This document shows, in pieces, positions 42,886 through 50,554 of a stretch of 64,000 bases of DNA. The stretch covers positions 372,001-436,000 of the forward strand of contig NZ_VMRJ01000005.1 in the NCBI RefSeq assembly GCF_007713685.1. The letters run 5' to 3'. This stretch comes from Hymenobacter setariae (GTDB lineage: Bacteria; Bacteroidota; Bacteroidia; Cytophagales; Hymenobacteraceae). A program made the translations under genes and the position numbers. Each line of letters starts with the position of its first letter. Within the stretch, counting starts at the first letter, position 1. The notes under the pieces are model-generated. The model saw only the letters and a list, made by a program, of their open reading frames with translations. It was not told the DNA's origin and did not search any database.

Positions 42886-42922
42886 ATGCAAAAATAATGT
42901 ACGTACATGAATTGTTTTGCAT
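42886..42922 (-). promoter_or_regulatory. -7 element TATTTTTG within an ATGCAAAA/TTTTGCAT inverted repeat
   Basis: Minus-strand TATTTTTG (42889-42896) matches TAnnTTTG for the VOC gene. It is embedded in ATGCAAAA...TTTTGCAT (42886-42922), whose centre holds the palindrome ATGTACGTACAT (42897-42908). This is a plausible operator. Confidence 0.45.
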
Positions 42923-42986
42923 AAGCTCCGCTAGCCTGTTACCTATGCTCTAAAAAACTAGCAACAATCTATTTTCTCAATCACCT

Positions 42987-43263
42987 ATGAACACTGCAAC
43001 AGAAATAGAGCTACGCAATGCCATGCTGCCGCTGTGGCTTAAGTATCCTGAAATACCACGCTATTCTATGGCGAATGGGAGCAGGAGAAAATTATTCTTG
43101 GAAGTTTGTAGAATGGTGGGAAAAACTTAGCCCCGCAGCCCAGCTAGAGTATCAAACTCTTTATCCTGAGCCCGTAGGCTGGCGTGGCTGGTACGTTGAA
43201 GAAGATTGGGACGAAACAGACGAGGAGGAAGCAGCTGATACGTATGGGCTAGATGGCTTTTAA
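42987..43263 (+). pseudogene. Small hypothetical gene broken by a frameshift near 43068
   Basis: Frame 1 starts at ATG 42987 (MNTATEIELRNAMLPLWLKY PEIPRYSM) and stops at about 43130. Frame 2, open until 43263, continues sensibly only from WRMGAGENYSWKFVEWWEKL onward (SPAAQLEYQTLYPEP..., acidic tail EEDWDETDEEEA). Joining the frames near 43065-43075 gives one coherent ~90-residue acidic protein. The 5' part of the second frame (MPCCRCGLSILKYH) looks like an out-of-frame reading of the first. The disruption could be a real mutation or a sequencing error. The family is not recognised. A terminator follows at 43262. Confidence 0.6.
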
Positions 43264-43300
43264 CAAAAAAGCCTCGCCACACTGGCAAGGCTTTTCTGTT
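43262..43300. terminator. Bidirectional terminator
   Basis: AAAAGCCTCGCCA / TGGCAAGGCTTTT hairpin right after the stop at 43263, facing the convergent DUF1573 gene. Confidence 0.75.
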
Positions 43301-43333
43301 AAGGCAAAGGCACGAGACGCATGCAAGGCGCTC

Positions 43334-44104
43334 TTACTTAAACGGTACGGACGCCCCGCTTTCTTTCACTAAGCTTGTCGGCACTAGGTCCTTCACCACG
43401 TTGGCTTTGAGTGTGAGCTTGGCATCGCCGTGCAGGTCGTTGGAAGCCAGCTTTACTTCTTCGATAGCTGCGCCAACGTTACGCTGTGAGTATACCAGCT
43501 CAACCACGGCGCTCTGGCCGGGCTTGATGGTGGGCGGCACGCCGCGGTAGCCCACGCAGTAGCAGGGCGACGAAATAGTGCTTAGCACAAGCTCTTTGGG
43601 GCCAGTGTTTTTGATGCCAATGCGGGCCACTGGCTGCTGCCCGGCTTCGATGCGGCCAAAGTCGTAGGTGCTGCGCTCAAGCACTAGGCGCGGCGAGGCC
43701 GCAAGCTGAGCCGGCGTGAGGGCGGCGCGTAGTTCTTCTTTGCTGAGCACCGTGCCTTTGAGGCTGAGCACCTTGGTGCCCTCGGTGGCATTGCTGACCA
43801 CGGTCACGGTCTTGGCAAACACGCCGGGGCGGCCGGCGCTGTTATACACCGCCTTGATAACGCCCGACTTGCCGGGCAGTACCGGCGTTTTGGTCCAGTC
43901 GGGGGTAGTGCAGCCGCAACTGGCCTGGGCGCTGGCAATGACGATGGGCTGGTTGCCGGTATTCTTAAACTTGAATTCATAACTGGCTAGTGTGCCCTCG
44001 GGCACCTTGCCAAAGTCGTGGTCGGTGCGCTCGAAGGTGAGCACGCCCTGGGCACGGCTCGCCAGAGCTAACAAGCAGAAAATAAGTGTAGAAACGTAGC
44101 GCAT
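43334..44104 (-). CDS. Secreted protein with two DUF1573 domains
   Basis: The ATG at 44102-44104 (MRYVSTLIFCLLALASRAQG) gives a signal peptide on a 256-residue product. Two tandem DUF1573 (ASH-like, Ig-fold) domains follow: FERTDHDFGKVPEGTLASYE ... FKNTGNQPIVI ... SCGCTTPDW (residues ~22-110), then LERSTYDFGRIEAGQQPVAR ... IKNTGPKELVL ... SPCYCVGYRGVPP (residues ~140-235). The first carries the usual CGC Cys pair; the second has CYC. The function is unknown. It has a -7 element at 44222-44229, back to back with that of the E1 gene. Confidence 0.88.
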   Translation of the reverse strand: MRYVSTLIFCLLALASRAQGVLTFERTDHDFGKVPEGTLASYEFKFKNTGNQPIVIASAQASCGCTTPDWTKTPVLPGKSGVIKAVYNSAGRPGVFAKTVTVVSNATEGTKVLSLKGTVLSKEELRAALTPAQLAASPRLVLERSTYDFGRIEAGQQPVARIGIKNTGPKELVLSTISSPCYCVGYRGVPPTIKPGQSAVVELVYSQRNVGAAIEEVKLASNDLHGDAKLTLKANVVKDLVPTSLVKESGASVPFK

Positions 44105-44221
44105 AGCCAAGGTGCCGAGTCTGTGCCCGGCGCGTAGGATGAACAAAAAGGGCCCGTTGCTGGCTTTAAGGCAAATGCCCGGCCGGTGGCCTCACACCCC
44201 ACCTAGGCCGGGTGCCATAAG

Positions 44222-44229
44222 CAAATATA
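44222..44229 (-). promoter_or_regulatory. Bacteroidota -7 element TATATTTG
   Basis: Minus-strand TATATTTG matches TAnnTTTG and would give the DUF1573 gene a ~110-nt leader. Confidence 0.5.
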
Positions 44230-44252
44230 CGGGCTGCCCCCGGCCGCTTCCG

Positions 44253-44260
44253 TAGATTTG
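44253..44260 (+). promoter_or_regulatory. Bacteroidota -7 element TAGATTTG
   Basis: TAGATTTG matches TAnnTTTG, 47 bp upstream of the E1 dehydrogenase ATG; divergent from the minus-strand box at 44222. Confidence 0.6.
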
Positions 44261-44307
44261 CAGCCGCATTCTACCCTTCCCCACCCGCTCACTCAACCTG
44301 CTCCGCC

Positions 44308-46734
44308 ATGTCCGTGCCCCTGCTTGCTGCTACTGAAGCCCCGGCCCTTCTTGCGCTCACCAAAGCCGACATTCTCCACGATTACCGCCTAGGTTGGGAA
44401 AGCCGCTACGCCTCGCTGGCCGGCCGCCGCGAGGTGTTTATGGGCAAGGCCAAATTTGGCATTTTTGGCGATGGCAAAGAGCTGCCCCAGCTGGCCATGG
44501 CCCACGCCTTTCGGGCCGGCGACCACCGCGCCGGTTACTACCGCGACCAAACCTTTATGGTGGCCATCGGCGAGCTGACCTGGGAGCAATACTTCGCCCA
44601 GCTCTACGCCACCCCCGACGCAGAGGCCGACCCCGCCACTGCTGGCCGCTGCATGAACGGCCACTTTGCCACCCGCCAGCTCGACGAGGATGGCAAGTTC
44701 AAAAATCAAGCTCAGGCCAAAAATTCGTCGGCCGATATATCGCCCACTGCCGGCCAAATGCCGCGCCTCGTGGGCCTGGCTTACGCTAGCAAGCTCTACC
44801 GCCAAAATCCCGAGCTGCACCAGTACAGCGACTTCTCGGTGAATGGCAACGAGGTCGCGTTCGGCACCATCGGCAACGCCAGCACCTCGGAGGGCATGTT
44901 CTTCGAAGCCCTAAACGCAGCTGGCGTACTGCAAATACCGATGCTGGTGAGCGTGTGGGACGACCACTACGGCATTTCGGTGCCCGCCGAGTACCAGACT
45001 ACCAAGCAGAATATTTCGGCCCTGCTCGCTGGTTTTCAGCGCGAAGGCGAGGGCCAAGACGGATTTGAAATCTACGTAGTGCGCGGCTGGGACTACCCCA
45101 CGCTGCTTGACACCTACCAAAAAGCCGCCGCCATTTGCCGGGCGGCCCACGTGCCCACCCTGGTGCACGTAACCGAAGTGACCCAGCCCCAGGGCCACAG
45201 CACCAGCGGCTCGCACGAGCGCTACAAGTCGAAGGAGCGCCTGAGCTGGGAAGAGCAGCACGACTGCTTGACCAAAATGCGCGAGTGGCTGCTATCCGAG
45301 GGCATCGCGGGGGCCGATGAGCTGGCCCAAATCGAGAAAACGGCCGCTGCCACCATCAAGCAGGCGCGCACCGCTGCCTGGGCCGCGTACTTCAATCCCA
45401 TCCAAGAGGAGCGCGACGAGGCCGTGAAAGTGCTCAACCAACTGGTGGCCGACAACGGGGCCGAAAACCAGCTGGCCGAGTTGGTCAAGAGCTTCCAAAC
45501 CAACGTGACGCCCATCCGGGCCGACATCGTGCGCACCTTGCGCAAGGCACTGCGCCAAGTGCGCGGCAACCGGCCTACCGCTGGCCGCCGCGCTGCTCAG
45601 CGCCTGCTCGAAGAGTGCCTGGCCAACAGCGCCGACCACTACAACTCGTACCTCTTCAGCCAGAGCGACGAGGCAGTGGGCAACATCGAAGAAGTGCCCG
45701 CCGAGTACGCCGCCGATGCCCCACTGGTGGATGGCCGCGAGGTGCTGCAAGCTTGCTTCACGGCCAACTTCGAGCGCGACCCTAGGGTACTAGCATTCGG
45801 CGAAGATGTGGGCTACATCGGCGATGTGAACCAGGCTTTTGCGGGCTTGCAAGCTAAGTTTGGGGACCTGCGCGTGACCGACACTGGCATCCGCGAATGC
45901 ACCATTATTGGGCAGGGCATTGGCACGGCGCTGCGCGGGCTGCGGTCCATCGCGGAGATTCAATACCTTGACTACCTGCTGTATGGCTTGCAGCCGCTAA
46001 GCGATGACCTAGCTTGCTTGCAGTACCGCACCAAGGGCGGACAGAAGGCGCCGCTGATAGTGCGCACCCGCGGCCACCGGCTAGAGGGCGTGTGGCACTC
46101 GGGCTCGCCCATCCAAATGATACTCGGCTCGATTCGGGGCATGCACCTGTGCGTGCCGCGCAACATGACCCAAGCGGCGGGCTTCTACAACACACTGCTG
46201 CGTAGCGACGAGCCGGCGCTGGTAATCGAATGCCTGAATGGCTACCGCCTTAAGGAAAAGCTGCCCACCAACGTGGGCGAGTTTACCCTGCCCCTAGGTC
46301 GGCCCGAGGTGCTGCGCCAGGGTGAAGACATTACCATCGTCACTTACGGCTCGATGTGCCGCATCGTGCTCGACGCCGCCGCACAGCTCGCCGAGGTAGG
46401 CATTTCGGTCGAAGTGATAGACGTACAGACGCTGCTGCCCTTCGACACCGACCAGCTCATTGCCGACAGCCTGCGCAAAACGGGCCGCGTGGTATTTGCC
46501 GACGAGGACGTACCCGGCGGCGCCACCGCTTACATGATGCAGCAGGTGCTCGACAACCAGAATGCCTACCAACTGCTCGACTCGGCCCCGCGCTGCCTCT
46601 CGGCCCAGGCCCACCGCCCGCCCTACGGCTCCGACGGCGACTATTTCTCCAAGCCCAACGTGGAGGATGTTTTCGACGTGGTGTACGACATGATGCGCGA
46701 GGTCGACCCCCAGCAGTTTGCCGCTATTTATTAG
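44308..46734 (+). CDS. 2-oxoacid dehydrogenase E1, alpha and beta fused in one chain
   Basis: This 808-residue thiamin-diphosphate enzyme decarboxylates a 2-oxo acid and acetylates lipoamide. The alpha half (residues ~1-400) includes YRDQTFMVAIGELTWEQYFA, and IGNASTSEGMFFEALNAAGV as the ThDP/Mg motif near 190-209. The beta half (residues ~470-808) includes VLAFGEDVGYIGDVNQAFAG, TDTGIRECTIIGQGIGTALR and VEVIDVQTLLPFDTD. The fused form is common in Bacteroidota and is closest to branched-chain or related 2-oxoacid E1. E2 and E3 are not in the neighbourhood, so it must use components encoded elsewhere. A family B hairpin follows 34 bp after the stop. Confidence 0.93.
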   Translation: MSVPLLAATEAPALLALTKADILHDYRLGWESRYASLAGRREVFMGKAKFGIFGDGKELPQLAMAHAFRAGDHRAGYYRDQTFMVAIGELTWEQYFAQLYATPDAEADPATAGRCMNGHFATRQLDEDGKFKNQAQAKNSSADISPTAGQMPRLVGLAYASKLYRQNPELHQYSDFSVNGNEVAFGTIGNASTSEGMFFEALNAAGVLQIPMLVSVWDDHYGISVPAEYQTTKQNISALLAGFQREGEGQDGFEIYVVRGWDYPTLLDTYQKAAAICRAAHVPTLVHVTEVTQPQGHSTSGSHERYKSKERLSWEEQHDCLTKMREWLLSEGIAGADELAQIEKTAAATIKQARTAAWAAYFNPIQEERDEAVKVLNQLVADNGAENQLAELVKSFQTNVTPIRADIVRTLRKALRQVRGNRPTAGRRAAQRLLEECLANSADHYNSYLFSQSDEAVGNIEEVPAEYAADAPLVDGREVLQACFTANFERDPRVLAFGEDVGYIGDVNQAFAGLQAKFGDLRVTDTGIRECTIIGQGIGTALRGLRSIAEIQYLDYLLYGLQPLSDDLACLQYRTKGGQKAPLIVRTRGHRLEGVWHSGSPIQMILGSIRGMHLCVPRNMTQAAGFYNTLLRSDEPALVIECLNGYRLKEKLPTNVGEFTLPLGRPEVLRQGEDITIVTYGSMCRIVLDAAAQLAEVGISVEVIDVQTLLPFDTDQLIADSLRKTGRVVFADEDVPGGATAYMMQQVLDNQNAYQLLDSAPRCLSAQAHRPPYGSDGDYFSKPNVEDVFDVVYDMMREVDPQQFAAIY

Positions 46735-46767
46735 CCCTAGGTCCTACCTTAGTCTACACACTACTCT

Positions 46768-46857
46768 GCCTGTCATGCTGAGCTTGCGAAGCATCTTCTC
46801 ACGCTAGGGGCAGAAACCCAACGTGAGAAGATGCTTCGCAAGCTCAGCATGACAGGC
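46768..46857. repeat. Palindromic repeat, family B (copy B3)
   Basis: Arms GCCTGTCATGCTGAGCTTGC... of about 37 bp, almost the same as 8757-8856, with a different centre (AGGGGCAGAAACCCA). Confidence 0.9.
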
Positions 46858-46894
46858 CTTTTTGAGAGTTATTTACGTGCCCTAGGTACCCAAA

Positions 46895-46923
46895 AAAGCC
46901 CGCCAGGTCTACTGGCGGGCTTT
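46895..46923. terminator. Terminator at the 3' end of the lipoprotein gene
   Basis: AAAGCCCGCCAG / CTGGCGGGCTTT hairpin, 23 bp beyond the minus-strand stop at 46946. Confidence 0.8.
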
Positions 46924-46945
46924 CATTATCAGAAGGTAAAGGAAC

Positions 46946-47512
46946 CTAGCGCTGCGGAATGACCAGGCTGGTCGTTTCGATTTCGTTGCTTTGGTGCAGG
47001 GCGCGGTCGTAGATGCTGACCTTAAACTTAATTTCTTGGCCGGGCAAATACGGCGAGCCTAGGTAGAAGCCATACGCCCGCGTGAGCGTGCCCCGCAGCG
47101 GAGCCTTCCGGTTGTCGGTGGTAGGCGAGAGGTGGTCGAAGAGGCTGTATAAGTCGCGCTTGGGCAAGTAATTGTAGAAAATGCGCGCCGAATCGAACCG
47201 CCCACCTGCGTTGACGTTCTTAATAAAAGCCGTATTAATGTAATTGACAGCCGCTCGGTCTTTACTGCCGTAAGGTGCAGACTGTGCTTCGACAGTGTTT
47301 AGGCCCAGGTCGCCATCGCCATCCTGAAAGTTTACCGTAATGTACACCGAGTCGATGGGTACAGTAGAATTGGCTACAGTAAAGCGCTGCTGGCGAATAT
47401 TATTAAAGCTTATTTCGGGCGTGTCGGGATAGCTTGGCTCTTGGAGGCAGCTGGTAAGGCCCAGCGCTCCCATACTCAATAGCCCCACCACTCGGAGTAG
47501 TCGCAGATTCAT
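46946..47512 (-). CDS. Lipoprotein of unknown function, 188 aa
   Basis: The start at 47510-47512 gives MNLRLLRVVGLLSMGALGLTSCLQEP, a signal peptide with the lipobox GLTSC (Cys22). The mature part (YPDTPEISFNNIRQQRFTVA, SVYITVNFQDGDGDLGLN) has the FxDGDGDLG motif seen in exported Ig-like or calcium-binding proteins of Bacteroidota. The C-terminal part (YDRALHQSNEIETTSLVIP) resembles a beta-sandwich. Attachment to the outer membrane is likely. It is divergent from the LuxE-like gene (113 bp between starts). Confidence 0.82.
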   Translation of the reverse strand: MNLRLLRVVGLLSMGALGLTSCLQEPSYPDTPEISFNNIRQQRFTVANSTVPIDSVYITVNFQDGDGDLGLNTVEAQSAPYGSKDRAAVNYINTAFIKNVNAGGRFDSARIFYNYLPKRDLYSLFDHLSPTTDNRKAPLRGTLTRAYGFYLGSPYLPGQEIKFKVSIYDRALHQSNEIETTSLVIPQR

Positions 47513-47625
47513 ACGCAAGAGAAAGTTATAGTAATACCGCCCGTGACTGGTGCCGAAGATACGCTGCTCGACAACGATGTGACCCGCCCGATTGTTGTGA
47601 GCTTCCATAACCCCGCTAGTTTCCT

Positions 47626-48624
47626 ATGAGTTTCCGCGCCGATTACCTCCGGCAACTGCCTCAGCTTACGGCGGCCACCGCCGAAGCGGCCGCCCTGCGC
47701 CTATACGCCTACCAGGCCGAGCACTGCCCACCTTATGCCGCGTATTTGGCGGCCCTAGGCCCCCGCGAGCCAGTGACCCGGATGACAGATATTCCGTTTT
47801 TGCCCATCGAGTTTTTCAAAACCCACGACGTGCGCACCGACCCAGCCGAGTGGCAGCCGCAGGAGGAGTTCAGGAGCAGTGGTACCACCTTGCAGCAGCG
47901 CAGCCGCCACCTAGTGCGCGAGCCGGCGCTATACCGGGCTAATGCGGCCCGCATTTTCGAAGCTGCCTATGGGCCGCTCACTAGCTGGACGTTTCTGGGG
48001 CTGCTGCCTTCCTATCTAGAGCAAGGCGAGTCGTCGCTGGTGGCAATGGTGGCTGATTTTGCCCAGCGTTCGGGGCAAACGCAAGAAGCCTTTTTCTTGC
48101 GCGACCACGCCGGCCTGCTGCGGGCCCTAGGAGAGGCCAAGGCGCAGCCGGGCCGCCGCGTGATGCTGTTCGGCGTTACGTATGCGCTGCTCGACCTAGC
48201 AGCCGAAGTAGGCGCCGCGCCCGAGCTGCAAGGCATCACGGTGCTCGAAACGGGTGGTATGAAAGGTCGCCGCCGCGAGATGATACGCGAGGAACTGCAC
48301 CAGGAACTGCAACAAGCGTTTGGACCCGCGCCCATTCACTCTGAGTATGGCATGACTGAGCTATTGAGTCAGGCGTACTCGCCCGGCGACGGCCTATTTT
48401 ATGCGCCGCCGCAGCTGCAAGTACTGCTGCGCGACCCCGCCGACCCGTTTTCGGTAGGGGAGGACCGCGTGGATGGTGCCATCAATGTCATCGACCTAGC
48501 CAACGTCGATTCTTGTGCTTTCATCGAGACCAAAGACTTGGCCCGGCGGCACGCCAACGGTGCTTTTGAGGTGCTGGGGCGCATGGATAACTCAGATATT
48601 CGCGGGTGCAGCCAGCTAGTGTGA
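47626..48624 (+). CDS. LuxE/PaaK-like acyl-protein synthetase
   Basis: This 332-residue protein of the ANL-related LuxE family activates a carboxylic acid with ATP. IPFLPIEFFKTHDV near residues 56-69 and FRSSGTTLQQRSRH near 84-97 (phosphate-binding SSGTT) match the family, followed by ETGGMKGRRREMIREEL near 208-224 and SEYGMTELLSQAYS near 243-256 (adenine-binding A5-like motif). The C-terminal domain is truncated relative to full ANL enzymes, as in LuxE. Partner transferases are not nearby and the substrate is unknown. Confidence 0.88.
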   Translation: MSFRADYLRQLPQLTAATAEAAALRLYAYQAEHCPPYAAYLAALGPREPVTRMTDIPFLPIEFFKTHDVRTDPAEWQPQEEFRSSGTTLQQRSRHLVREPALYRANAARIFEAAYGPLTSWTFLGLLPSYLEQGESSLVAMVADFAQRSGQTQEAFFLRDHAGLLRALGEAKAQPGRRVMLFGVTYALLDLAAEVGAAPELQGITVLETGGMKGRRREMIREELHQELQQAFGPAPIHSEYGMTELLSQAYSPGDGLFYAPPQLQVLLRDPADPFSVGEDRVDGAINVIDLANVDSCAFIETKDLARRHANGAFEVLGRMDNSDIRGCSQLV

Positions 48625-48642
48625 TTAGAGCTGCCTATAATG

Positions 48643-48717
48643 TGTCATGCTGACGCAGGAAGCATCTTATCAAGTCAGAACCTTGCGTGATAAGATGCTT
48701 CCTGCGTCAGCATGACA
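48643..48717. repeat. Palindromic repeat, family B (copy B5)
   Basis: Arms TGTCATGCTGACGCAGGAAG... of ~31 bp, same subtype as 35282-35366. It exactly fills the gap between two convergent stops (48624 and 48734). Confidence 0.9.
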
Positions 48718-48733
48718 GGTTTAAGATAACCAC

Positions 48734-49903
48734 CTACTTCCCGGCAAACGATTTGGCGTCAGCCTCTTCAATGGTGGTGTCACTCATAATAACTAGGCGC
48801 TCGACCACGTTGCGCAGCTCGCGGATGTTGCCGCGCCAGTCGAGGCCTTGGAGATATTTGAGGGCGGCGGGCGAAATTTTCTTGGGCTTGTCGCCGTAGT
48901 CGGCGGCAATGTCTTGCAAAAATTTCTGTACTAGGTCCGGAATATCGTCGCGGCGGTCGTTGAGAGCTGGTACTTTGATGAGAATAACCGAGAGACGATG
49001 GTACAAGTCCTCGCGGAAGTTCTTGTCGGCAATTTCTTGTAGCAAGTCTTTGTTGGTGGCGGCCAGCACGCGCACATTCACCGAAATCTCCTTCTCGCCG
49101 CCCACGCGGGTGATTTTGCTTTCCTGCAAGGCGCGTAGCACCTTGGCCTGGGCCGAGAGGCTCATATCGCCAATTTCATCCAGAAAGAGTGTGCCGCCGT
49201 CGGCCTGCTCAAACTTGCCGATGCGCTGCTTTACGGCCGACGTGAACGAGCCTTTTTCGTGGCCGAATAGCTCACTTTCAATTAGCTCGCTCGGGATGGC
49301 GGCGCAGTTTACCTCCACCAGCGGGCCATTGGCGCGCGGGCTGAGCTGGTGTAGCTGGCGGGCTACCATCTCCTTGCCTGCGCCGTTGGGGCCGGTGATG
49401 AGCACGCGGGCATCGGTGGGCGCTACCTTCTCGATGGCCTTACGCACGGCCCCTAGGGTGGCCGAGGTGCCTATCATCTCGGAGCCCTTGCCGGTGCTCA
49501 CGGCCAGTTTCTTCTTGAGCGTTTTGGTTTCGGTAACGAGCTTGCTCTTGTCCAAGGCGTTGCGCACGGTCACGAGCAGGCGGTTGAGGTCGGGGGGCTT
49601 GGGCAGAAAGTCGAAGGCGCCTTTTTTGGTGGCTTCTACTGCTAACTCGATGTTGCCGTGGGCCGAAAGCATGATGAAGGCCGCGTCGGGAGCCAGCGTG
49701 CGGGCGCGTTCCAGGACCTCTAGGCCGTCCATACGCGGCATTTTAATGTCGCACAGCACCACGTCGTATTTCTGCTGGATGAGCAGGTCCAAGCCGGTGG
49801 GCCCGTCTTCAGCTTGGTCTACCTGGTAGCCTTCCAGCTCTAATATGTCCTTGAGGGCAAAGCGGATAGCTTTTTCGTCGTCAATGGTGAGGATGCGCGG
49901 CAT
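48734..49903 (-). CDS. NtrC-like response regulator without Fis domain and with altered GAFTGA loop
   Basis: This is a 389-residue regulator. The receiver domain (1-120) has acidic pocket Asp8-Asp9 and phospho-acceptor Asp52 (VVLCDIKMPRMDG). The AAA+ domain has Walker A GPNGAGKE (171-178) and Walker B GTLFLDEI (237-244). The sigma-54 contact loop reads GSFTSA (218-223) instead of GAFTGA, keeping the central Phe-Thr. The chain ends at DTTIEEADAKSFAGK with no C-terminal Fis-type HTH. It may act from solution or not through sigma-54 at all. The cognate histidine kinase is not adjacent. A 14-bp inverted repeat (49911-50006) lies upstream. Confidence 0.9.
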   Translation of the reverse strand: MPRILTIDDEKAIRFALKDILELEGYQVDQAEDGPTGLDLLIQQKYDVVLCDIKMPRMDGLEVLERARTLAPDAAFIMLSAHGNIELAVEATKKGAFDFLPKPPDLNRLLVTVRNALDKSKLVTETKTLKKKLAVSTGKGSEMIGTSATLGAVRKAIEKVAPTDARVLITGPNGAGKEMVARQLHQLSPRANGPLVEVNCAAIPSELIESELFGHEKGSFTSAVKQRIGKFEQADGGTLFLDEIGDMSLSAQAKVLRALQESKITRVGGEKEISVNVRVLAATNKDLLQEIADKNFREDLYHRLSVILIKVPALNDRRDDIPDLVQKFLQDIAADYGDKPKKISPAALKYLQGLDWRGNIRELRNVVERLVIMSDTTIEEADAKSFAGK

Positions 49904-49910
49904 TTTGCTT

Positions 49911-50006
49911 GTGATTAACGTTTAATATTTAGTGATTAATAGTTTATCGCCAGCGCTAAAAGGAGAGGGGCCACCCATTAGTCACTAGACCCTAAACGTT
50001 AATCAC
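49911..50006. repeat. Inverted repeat GTGATTAACGTTTA ... TAAACGTTAATCAC
   Basis: Perfect 14-bp arms at 49911-49924 and 49993-50006 enclose ~68 bp with further TTAGTGATTAA-type words. It begins 8 bp upstream of the response-regulator start and ends 2 bp before the rnpB terminator. It is either a mobile palindrome or an operator. Confidence 0.55.
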
Positions 50007-50007
50007 T

Positions 50008-50042
50008 AAAAAAGCGGCTGCCTTCTTGCGAAAGCAGCCGCC
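50008..50042 (-). terminator. Terminator of rnpB
   Basis: Read on the minus strand: GGCGGCTGC / GCAGCCGC hairpin followed by TTTTTT, directly after the RNase P RNA 3' end. Confidence 0.88.
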
Positions 50043-50050
50043 GAAATTAG

Positions 50051-50448
50051 GCAATGAGCCGATAAGCCGGGTTCTGTCACGCCCTTCGAAGTTTCCTCCG
50101 GCGGCGGCCCCACCATTTATCTAGGCCTAGGGTCACCCCTAGGCTCCAGCGACCTACCCGCAAACCCGAGCGGGCCGCCCGGTGCCGCTCTCCAAGGAGC
50201 GCGACGTGTCTGCTTATTTGGTCTTGCAACCCCTGAGGTTTACCCAGCCGGCGTGGTCACCCAGCCGCTGGTGCGCTCTTACCGCACCTTTTCACCCTTA
50301 CCCTTGCGGGCGGTTATTTTCTGTGGCACTGGCTGTCCTGGCCCGATTGGCCAGTCCTTCCCGTTAGGAAGCAGGGTGCCCTGCGTAGCCCGGACTTTCC
50401 TCCCCGCCCGCATTTGCGTTGGGCGCGGCGGTGGGGTGGCTCACTGCA
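50051..50448 (-). ncRNA. rnpB: RNase P RNA, bacterial class A
   Basis: This is the catalytic RNA that removes tRNA 5' leaders. On the minus strand the 5' end GCAGTGAGCCAC pairs with the 3' end GGCTCATTGC to form P1. The universally conserved core GGAAAGTCCGGGCTACGCAG lies near 50380-50400, and the 3' core ACAGAACCCGGCTTATCGGC lies near 50057-50078. The complement of GCCACAGAAA is also present. The length of about 398 nt is normal for class A. The ends were set from the P1 pairing, a -7 element ending 5 bp upstream and the terminator immediately downstream. Open frames crossing this region on the plus strand are not genes. Confidence 0.97.
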
Positions 50449-50452
50449 GAGG

Positions 50453-50460
50453 CAAAGGTA
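50453..50460 (-). promoter_or_regulatory. Bacteroidota -7 element TACCTTTG, rnpB promoter
   Basis: Minus-strand TACCTTTG exactly matches TAnnTTTG and lies ~5 bp before the predicted 5' end of rnpB, which independently supports the consensus used for other genes. Confidence 0.75.
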
Positions 50461-50554
50461 CGGCGTTTGGCGGCGTGCGGCTAGCTAGTATGTGCAAATG
50501 CGTTACTTGCGACATCTTAAGCAGTGAACGCCCTAAGAATCACTCCCTACCTGT

